Shown here piece by piece: positions 57,119-64,000 of a stretch of DNA of 64,000 nt. The stretch is taken from assembly GCA_038049695.1 (NCBI GenBank), contig CP142458.1:43431501-43495500 (forward strand), written 5' to 3'. The DNA comes from Cinnamomum chago. Its lineage: Eukaryota; Streptophyta; Magnoliopsida; Laurales; Lauraceae. The stretch's first letter is position 1. Every line of letters begins with the position of its first letter. A program made the translations under genes and the position numbers. Under the pieces are notes generated by a model. That model was not told the origin of the DNA and searched no databases. It saw only the letters and a list, made by a program, of their open reading frames with translations.

Positions 57119-60100
57119 GGTACAGTGACGATATAGCTTTTGCAGTCGATGTGCCTCGAAGAGAATCTTGAAGAAGAGCTTCTAACTTGACCAAGAGTCT
57201 TTGAGCATTTTTTTTTGATGGAATAGCCTTTTGAGCTTCCAAGGGATTTTATGGTAGTGAGAGGGATCACGTACCATCTCAAGGTAAGATTTTGAGAATG
57301 ACATTTGGATTTGGATTTGGTTTTGGTTTTTTGGTTTTGATTTTGACCTTGTGACCTAACAAGCTGTATGTGGAAGGTTAGGGGGTCAGGTTTTTTGTTT
57401 TGGTTTTGACCTTGTGACCTAACAGGCTGTATGTGGCAAGTTAGGGGGTCGGGTTTTGATTTTTGGTTTTGGTCTTGTGACCTAACAAGCTGTATGTGGC
57501 GAGTTAGGGGACCATGGTTTGGTTTTTTGGTTCACTCTTTGAGACAATTTTGGGTCCATTGCAGTGGTTTGGGCTTTTGTGGAATGTCAATTTCAAGATT
57601 TTGGCTTAATTTGGTTCATGAGGTGGGATGGTTTGGATTTTTGGAAACTCATGAAGCTTGGATTTTTGTATGGTATGGTCCAATCAACTCAAAGGAGGCA
57701 TGGAACCATTTTTGTATGCTCTTGGTAAGAGAAATTTTGACTAAAAGCCACTTTTAGTGCCTAGGTGGTCAAACCTGACTCATATGGGCTAACCCATGGG
57801 ACTTAAGCTTTGAAGGATGGCTTAGATCTCATATGGTGTCATTTTTGTAAAGAATATCTAAAGATATCTCCTTTGGGTGGAGAATATCTAAAAATATCTT
57901 TACTTTGAGAGATTTTCTCAAGTTTTCTTGATTTTGGGAGAGATTCTCTCAAAATATCTTTCTTTGGGAGAGAATTTCTCAAAGAATCTTTGTTTTGGGA
58001 GAGAATTTCTCAAAGAATCTTTGTTTTGGGAGAGAATATCCCAAGTTTCCTTTTCTTTTGGGAAGGTTGCTAATTTTTAGCACTTACCTCCTTACTTTTC
58101 TCCTCTTTCCTCTTTTGGTTTGCTTTCTTCTATAAAAGCAAAGGGGTGGGATCTCTTGCTCCTATTGCTTTTCTTTTTGCAAAAATCTTCAAGAGAGCTC
58201 CAAGATCTCCTCTTCTTCAAAGACCTTCAAGTTCTTCTTTTTCTTCTCCATGGCTTCAAGTGAGTTTTTCTTTCTCAACAAGAAATTGCATGTAAAAGTA
58301 GAAAAAAGTTTCTTTTCTTTTTTTTTCTTTTTTTTTCACGTGTTTCCCTTTTTTTTTACACGTTTTTTTTTTCTCTTTTTCTCCTTTTTTTTTTTGATAC
58401 CTCTATGTAAAACATTTTTGGTATTCTGTGTACCTTTTACTTAAATTCTTTTTTGATGAAAATAAGCAAAGGTTGGATGAGAATGTTTGTTTAAAAATTT
58501 TGATCAAAAGGTTATCATTTTGTGAAAATCTTTTGTCAAAAGGGTTGTTTTGGCATGAAAGCCAGATTTTGCGGCAAAAGCCAGGTTTTTTGATGGCTTG
58601 AAAAGCCGAATTTCGAGATGGCATGAAAGCCGAAATTTGGGTTTATGGCATGAGAGCCAAAATTTTGGATGGCGTGGAAGCCGAAATTTTGAGGTGGCAT
58701 GAAAGCCGATTTTGGTGGCGTGAAAGCCAGATTTTGGGATGGCATGAGAGCCAAAAATTTTTTGAGATGGCATGAAAGCCGAATTTTGGGTTTATGGCAT
58801 GAGAGCCAATTTTTTGGGGTGGCATGAAAGCCGAAATTTTGAGGTGGCATGAAAGCCGATTTTGGTGGCGTGAAAGCCAAATTTTGGGATGGCATGAGAG
58901 CCAATTTTTTTTTAGATGGCATGAAAGCCGAATTTTGGGTTTATGGCATGAGAGCCAATTTTTTGGGGTGGCATGAAAGCCGATTTTTTTTTTGGGTGGC
59001 ATGAAAGCCGGTTTTTGTGGCGTAAAAGCTGATTTTTTTTTAAAATGGCATAAAAGCCGAGTTTGGGATGGCATGGGAGCCAGAGATTTTTTGTGGCATG
59101 AGAGCCGGTTTTGTTTTTGGTGTAAGAACCAGATTTTGTTTTTGGCATGAAAGCTGAAATTTCTTTTTGGCATGAAAGCCAGATTTTTTGTTTTTGGCAT
59201 GAAAGGAAAATTTTTTTTTTTGAAAACCGAGTTTTGTTTTGTTGGCGTGAAAGCCAGATTTTTGATTTTTGGCATGAAAGCCGGGTTTTTGTTTTGCCAT
59301 AAAGGCCGGATTTTTGTTTTTGGCGTAAAAGCCTGATTTTTGGTTTTCAAAACGTAAGTATCGACTAAAAAGTCGCCTCCCTGCTGAATGGTCTTGCAAG
59401 TATCGATGGAATGTCGCTTCCTTGCTCATTCGGTTGCGAGTATCGATGGAATGTCGCCTCCTCGCGGATTTGGGTGCAAGTATCGACTAAGCGTCGCTTC
59501 CCTGCTTTTGTCTTCAAAAATTTTGTTTTGTGGGTATCGATGGAATGTCGCTTCCCCATGATTTTTGAAGTTTGAGGTTTTTTCGAACCTTCGTTTTGTT
59601 TTTTGTTTGTTTTGAAATTTGGGTTGTGGATATCAACTGGAACGTTGCGTCTCCACGATTTTTGAAATTTTGGGGTTTTGGAAGTATCGAATGGGGTTCG
59701 CATCCTTCCGATTTTGGGTTTTGCAAGTATCGACTGAACGTCGCTTCCCTGCGGTTTTTGAAAAACCATTTTTTGTTTAAAGACACGAGGGTCGTAAATT
59801 TTGACTCAAAACCATTTTGGTGGTAAAAGTCGGGGTGGACTAGGGCTGAAATCCCTAGGTCTTGATTTTGTTTCAAACCATGAATTTTAAGTTCAAGGAT
59901 CGAAAATTTTGGTCAAGTTTGGGAAGAGGCTCCTGAACTTGGATTTTTGGATTTGCTTTTCTTTTTTTGAACAATGAAACGATGAAAGAGACATTGTTTT
60001 GAGGGGTTTTTTTTTAGAAATTTCAACAAGAGGATGAAAATTCCTAAAGGAGTGGGTTTGACGAGCAGATACCTAGGAATAGGCTTTGGCCGTGCAGGCG

Positions 60101-60127
60101 TCGCTCTGACCCTGATGGAAGAAGCCT
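57119..60127 (-). other. Tat 3' untranslated region, tandem-repeat rich
   Basis: No convincing gene. Repeat blocks: three ~63-bp units (57340-57530, GACCTTGTGACCTAACA); about six ~35-bp GGGAGAGAATTTCTCAAAG units (57850-58050); about 25 ~30-bp GGCATGAAAGCCGAATTTT units (58545-59340) with a partial ~150-bp higher order; eight AGTATCGACTGAACGTCGCTTCC units 47-70 bp apart (59345-59770). 58310-58400 is a poly-T/CT tract. Known Tat 3' UTRs are hypervariable and seed satellites. Confidence 0.75.
58128..58262 (+). promoter_or_regulatory. Promoter-like module antisense to the Tat element
   Basis: Plus strand: TATAAAAG at 58131, a CT-rich leader, then CTCCATGGCTTCAAGTGAGT at 58246, a good start context with a donor-like GTGAGT a few codons later. 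The frame after it is poly-Phe low complexity. Tat elements are known to carry extra ORFs, sometimes antisense, between pol and the 3' LTR; this may be a relic. Confidence 0.3.
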
Positions 60128-63100
60128 TCAAGGGTAGTACCGCTTCAAGAACTTTCCATTGATGGGGAGCATACATCTGTCACCCTCCATGTTTAGAAGA
60201 GCGTATGCGCCGTTGGAGAAGACTTTGTCGATGACGAAATGTCCCTCCCATTTTGGTTCAAATTTGCCTTTGGATTTGTTGGCAAAAACCATTGGTCTTT
60301 TTACTGTAAGAACCAAGTCTCCCTTTTTGTAGGCGCGTTGCCTGACCTTCTTGTCAAAATATCCTGCCATGCGTGCTTGGTAGAGTTTAATGCTTTGTAG
60401 AGCTTCGAGCCGTCTCTCATCGAGGTTATCCAGCTCTTGGAGTCTCAATTTGACATTACTTTCTTGCGTCATGTCGTTTTGCAGAGATACCCTTAAGGAA
60501 GGAATTTGAACTTCCAAAGGGACAACAGCTTCGCATCCATAGACCAAGAAGAATGGTGTGCTATGGGTTGGTCCTCGAACGGTGGTTCGATAGGCCCACA
60601 AAGCTTCAGGCAGTTTGTCGCCCCAATCTCTTCTGTGACTAGAGACCATTTTCTTGAGGATTTTGCAGAGCGTTTTGTTAAAAGCCTCTGCTAGTCCATT
60701 CGCTGCCGGATTGTACGGAGTTGAAGGACAACTTTGGATTTTGTATTTGTCGCAGAACCTGTAGAATCGGTGATCGCGGAACTGTGGTCCGTTATCATGG
60801 ACAAATCTTTTAGGTATGCCGAAGCGACAAATTATATTAGTGCGCAAGAATTGAAGGACTGATGAGGTCTTCATTTCGTTGAGCGCAAATGCTTCTGACC
60901 ACTTGGAGAAATAATCCGTAGCAGCGAAAATGAAGCGATGACCTTTGCTTGATGGGGGAGAGATAGGACCTATGATGTCCATACCCCAGGCTTCAAAAGG
61001 CCATGAGATTGCTGTAGGATGTAGCCATTCCGGAGGCATGTGGACATAATCTCCATGAACTTGGCATTGTTGGCAGCGCTTAGCAAATTGCATTGCATCA
61101 GCCACCATGGTAGGCCAATAATGACCTAACCTTTTTATCTGATCGTAGAGCTTAGGCCCAGCCTGATGGGCTCCACAAAGACCAGCATGTACTTCTTTGA
61201 GTGTTTCCTCAGCCTCTTGTTGTGACAAGCAGCGTAGAAGTACTCCATTGTAGGATTTCCTATAAAGCATTTTTGAAGGAATATCCAAATGAAAGTTTGG
61301 GGTTCGCCTTTGGATGCTTACCCGCTCTTTTGGATCCTCAGGTAGGATTCCGAACATGATGTAATCAATGAACGGATCCCTCCAGTCGCCGATCAGAGGT
61401 TTACGGACGGAGATCCGACTTCCAACCACTTGGTGGCATTCAGCAACTGCTTGATGTGTGTTGAGAGGAGGGAGAATCCTTTTTTGACACACTGTAACTT
61501 GCATGTTTTCCCCTTCTTGGATTGCCATAGACGCAGCAAGTCCAGCCAAGGCATCTACACGAATGTTTTCACCTCTGAGGATGTGGGTGATTTGACAGAT
61601 GTCGAACTTTTGTCGAAGCGATTGTGCCTTGTTGTAGTAAGGCAACAGATCGGGCTTCCTGACTTCAAATTTCTTATTCATCTGGTTGACGATCAGTTAA
61701 GAGTCTCCAAAAGCTTCCAGCGTAGTGATGCCGGATTCAAGGGCGAGCTCCAATTCTACAATGAGGGCTTGGTACTCAGCTGCATTGTTTGAACATGGTT
61801 CCAGTAGCGAGAATGCGTGTGGAATCATGTATTTGTCGGGACTAACAAAGAGAATGCCAATTCCCGATATTTGATTTCCCTTTTCATTTGTCCTGGTTGC
61901 GCCATCGAAGTATATGTGCCAGGAAGCATTTGATAAGGAAGTCTCCACACTGTAGACCGATTCGTCTGGGAGGTCATCCCTGAGTGGAGAATCTTTAGGC
62001 AATGGATGCTCCGCGAGGAAGTCTGCTAGAGCTTGGCCTTTGATTGCGTTTTGTGGTACATACCTAATGTCAAATTGGGACAGGAGGATGGACCATTTTG
62101 CCAGTCGGGCATTGAGAGAACCTTCTTTTGTGACAAGGACCTTTAGGAGGTTGATCCTCGAAATCAGGTACACTGTGTTGGATAGCAGGTAGTGACGCAG
62201 TTTTTGTACGGCGAACATCACTGCCAAGCATTCTTTTTCGACTGGAGAGTAGCGATGCTCTGCACCTATCAACATGCGGCTAAGGTAATATAGAGCAGCT
62301 TCTTTTCCCTCGTCATTCTTTTGTGCGAGGAGAGCGCCTAAAGAACAGTCAAGGGCTCTTGTGTACAAGAGGAATGGTTTTCCAGTTCTGGGGGCAGCCA
62401 ACACTGGAGGTTTAGTCAGGTATGACTTGATGTCCTGGAACGCGGCTTCACATTCAGCATCCCAGACAAAATCGACACCTTTCTTCATTAACCGAGAGAA
62501 TGGACGGCACTTCCCTGATAGGTTGGAGATGAACCGTCGAATGTATGCCAATCTTCCTTGGAGCCCTTTTAATTGTCTTAGGGTTCTTGGAGATGGCATT
62601 TCTAGGATAGCCTTGACTTTGGTGGGGTCAAGCTCTATGCCAGCTTTCCGTACTATGAATCCAAGAAACTTACCCGATGAAACACCGAAGAAGCATTTGA
62701 GGGGATTCATTCGCAGTTTGTGTTTGCGAAGTCGGAGGAAGACTTCTCGAAGATCTTTGAGATGGTCTTCTTTTCTTTTGCTTTTGACGGCGAGGTCATC
62801 GACATAACATTCGACCGTCTTGTGCTGCATATCTTGGAAGATCTTCATCATAGCCCTCTGATATGTAGCGCCGGCATTCTTCAGACCGAATGGCATGACA
62901 GTGTAGCAATACACGCCAAACGGGGTTCGAAATGCTGTGTGTTTTTCATCTTCAGGATGCATCTTTATCTGATTGTAGCCAGAGAAGCCATCCATGAATG
63001 TCATTCGCTCGAACCCACAGGTGTTGTCGATCATCACCTCCGGTATAGGGAGCGGGAATTCATCTTTTGGGCATGCATTGTTCAGGTCTCTGTAATCAAT

Positions 63101-63991
63101 GCAGACCCTAATTTGCCCATTTTTCTTCGTCACGGGGACGATGTTGGCCAACCATTCAGGATGCTGTTCCTCACGGATGAAGCCAATGCTTTTGAGTTTT
63201 TGAACTTCTTGTTCAATTTTGTCCATCACGTCAGGACGGAACCTTCTTTGGCCTTGTTTGACAGGCTTGATATCTTTTTGAAGATTGAGTTTGTGGACTG
63301 CTATTTTGGGGTCTAAGCCAGGCATCTCAGCGTAAGACCATGCAAAACAATCAACGAACTCATGAAGAAACACGATATACTCGGGTAACTCATCATCCTT
63401 TATATTCTTGCTTATGAATACAGGATGTGGGTTATCAGGTGTTCCCAAGTCTATCTTTTGAACAGAATCTTCAGTTGGAAGGTTTGAAGGTGGTTCCTCC
63501 ATAATATTTTCGGAGGCTTCCAGCCCAACAAAGCCTTCTGGAGTTCCAAAGGTATCTACAGACCACGGCTCTTCTTTTGTCCATGGGTCTTCTTGATTGG
63601 TACTTTTCTCAAGATTTGCTATGAGATGGTCCCAATCACCTGTTGAAACTAGGTCGAAGTAGGGCACTTCTTTTGGAGATGATGGTTCTTTTGGGCTAGA
63701 AAATCGTGTATCCGTATCATCGGTCAATTCCTCTTCATCATCCGAGAAATCATACCAATTGGGTGAGCTTCTTGAATCTTCGACGGGTGACTATTCAAAG
63801 AGATATCCGGGGAGATCGATGTCTTCATTAATATGAGATGTTGAGGCTTGGTCGGCAAGACGACTTTGCAGCCTTTGTGTCAACTGTCTCAAGGGAGCGT
63901 CAGGATCATACCCCAGCCCATGTGAAGACTTTTCTATGTGGCGGTGGGGTTTCCAACCTTCCAGTTGACTTTTGGTCAGGGTTGGTTCCAA
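60128..63991 (-). pseudogene. pol: Tat pol polyprotein, C-terminal part (one to two breaks)
   Basis: From the right: KSSHGLGYDPDAPL region (63.9 kb), reverse transcriptase (IRVCIDYRDLNNACPKDEFPLP about 63.1 kb; YVDDLAVKSK about 62.8 kb), RNase H (FLLYTRALDCSLGALLAQ about 62.35 kb), a connection domain, archaeal-type RNase H (WHIYFDGATRTNEKG about 61.9 kb, NNAAEYQAL about 61.78 kb), integrase finger (HAGLCGAHQAG...CQQCQ about 61.1 kb), core (WGMDIIGPISPPSSKG; VHDNGPQF; GLAEAFNKTL) and a C-terminal end FLKRYYP. The tandem RNase H domains identify the Tat clade. Confidence 0.85.
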
Positions 63992-64000
63992 TGGCGTGAT

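Larger units (their letters stand above)
55037..64000 (-). mobile_element. Tat-lineage Ty3/Gypsy retrotransposon (3' half; continues past 64000)
   Basis: Minus strand. Right to left: N-terminal pol region, reverse transcriptase, RNase H, a second archaeal-type RNase H, integrase, a 3-kb 3' untranslated region full of tandem repeats, PPT and 3' LTR. The extra RNase H and long variable 3' UTR mark the Tat clade (Ogre/Retand kin). Gag, protease and 5' LTR lie outside. Pol has one to two breaks. Confidence 0.85.

Noticed and set aside
58250-58444. 64-codon plus-strand ORF starting MASSEFFFLNKK
   Set aside because: After the first ~18 residues it is poly-T-derived Phe repeats, so it is not credible as a protein even though the promoter-like context is noted.
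58504-59429. Several long minus-strand ORFs (up to ~235 codons) with GFHA/AFMP repeats
   Set aside because: They are open in overlapping frames because the 30-bp repeat units lack stops. They have no domain and lie in the Tat 3' UTR.

Overview
The window is repeat-rich nuclear DNA from a flowering plant. Almost every base belongs to LTR retrotransposons stacked inside one another. I recognise no host gene, rRNA, tRNA or CRISPR array. The mix (Copia elements with Sirevirus-like traits, Tekay-type chromovirus Gypsy elements with ~3 kb LTRs, and a Tat-lineage Gypsy element with a second RNase H) is typical of plant heterochromatin. The species cannot be told from the sequence.

Four families make up the window. 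Family A is a gag-only, apparently non-autonomous Copia-type element: ~1.75-1.9 kb LTRs, an initiator-Met primer site, one coiled-coil/zinc-knuckle ORF, then ~1.8 kb of non-coding DNA and a purine-rich multi-PPT zone. Families B and C are related Tekay-like Gypsy elements with chromodomain-like C-termini. The fourth is a Tat element on the minus strand at the right edge.

Layout. 1-200 is the tail of a foreign Copia LTR. A1 (201-21750) holds A2 (7412-21361, target duplication TTGCT) in its 3' LTR. A2's 5' LTR was hit by two solo B LTRs, B2 (8159-11348, GAGCC) and B3 (12187-15461, GTAGG). A1 abuts a broken B1 5' LTR (B1 21751-30280), and B1 sits in the LTR of C (30281-49074). C's reverse transcriptase was hit by solo LTR A4 (31116-43898, AGCGT), which was hit by solo LTR B4 (33032-43865, CCCCC), which was hit by the nearly intact A5 (35495-43119, AAAGG). 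C lies inside A6; A6/A7 (49075-55036) form an internal-LTR-internal tandem with gag almost gone. The Tat element (55037-64000, open to the right) abuts A7.

The most unusual signal is in family A. Its non-coding half is a string of ~25-30 different hairpins, each with 6-13 bp arms. Most loops carry the same motif, roughly TTAGTTATATCTTT, at a similar place. Arms hold while loops diverge, and several homologous arms differ by paired compensatory changes. The LTR leader holds more such hairpins, and the PPT/U3 junction sits in the loop of a 15-bp hairpin. I suggest a structured RNA acting in packaging or replication by the element's Gag. Second, the B and C LTRs share a likely leader intron and a conserved acidic short reading frame. 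Third, A promoters carry mitosis-specific MSA-like sites next to the TATA box.

Ages, LTR differences and hairpins were counted by eye. No folding or database search was run.
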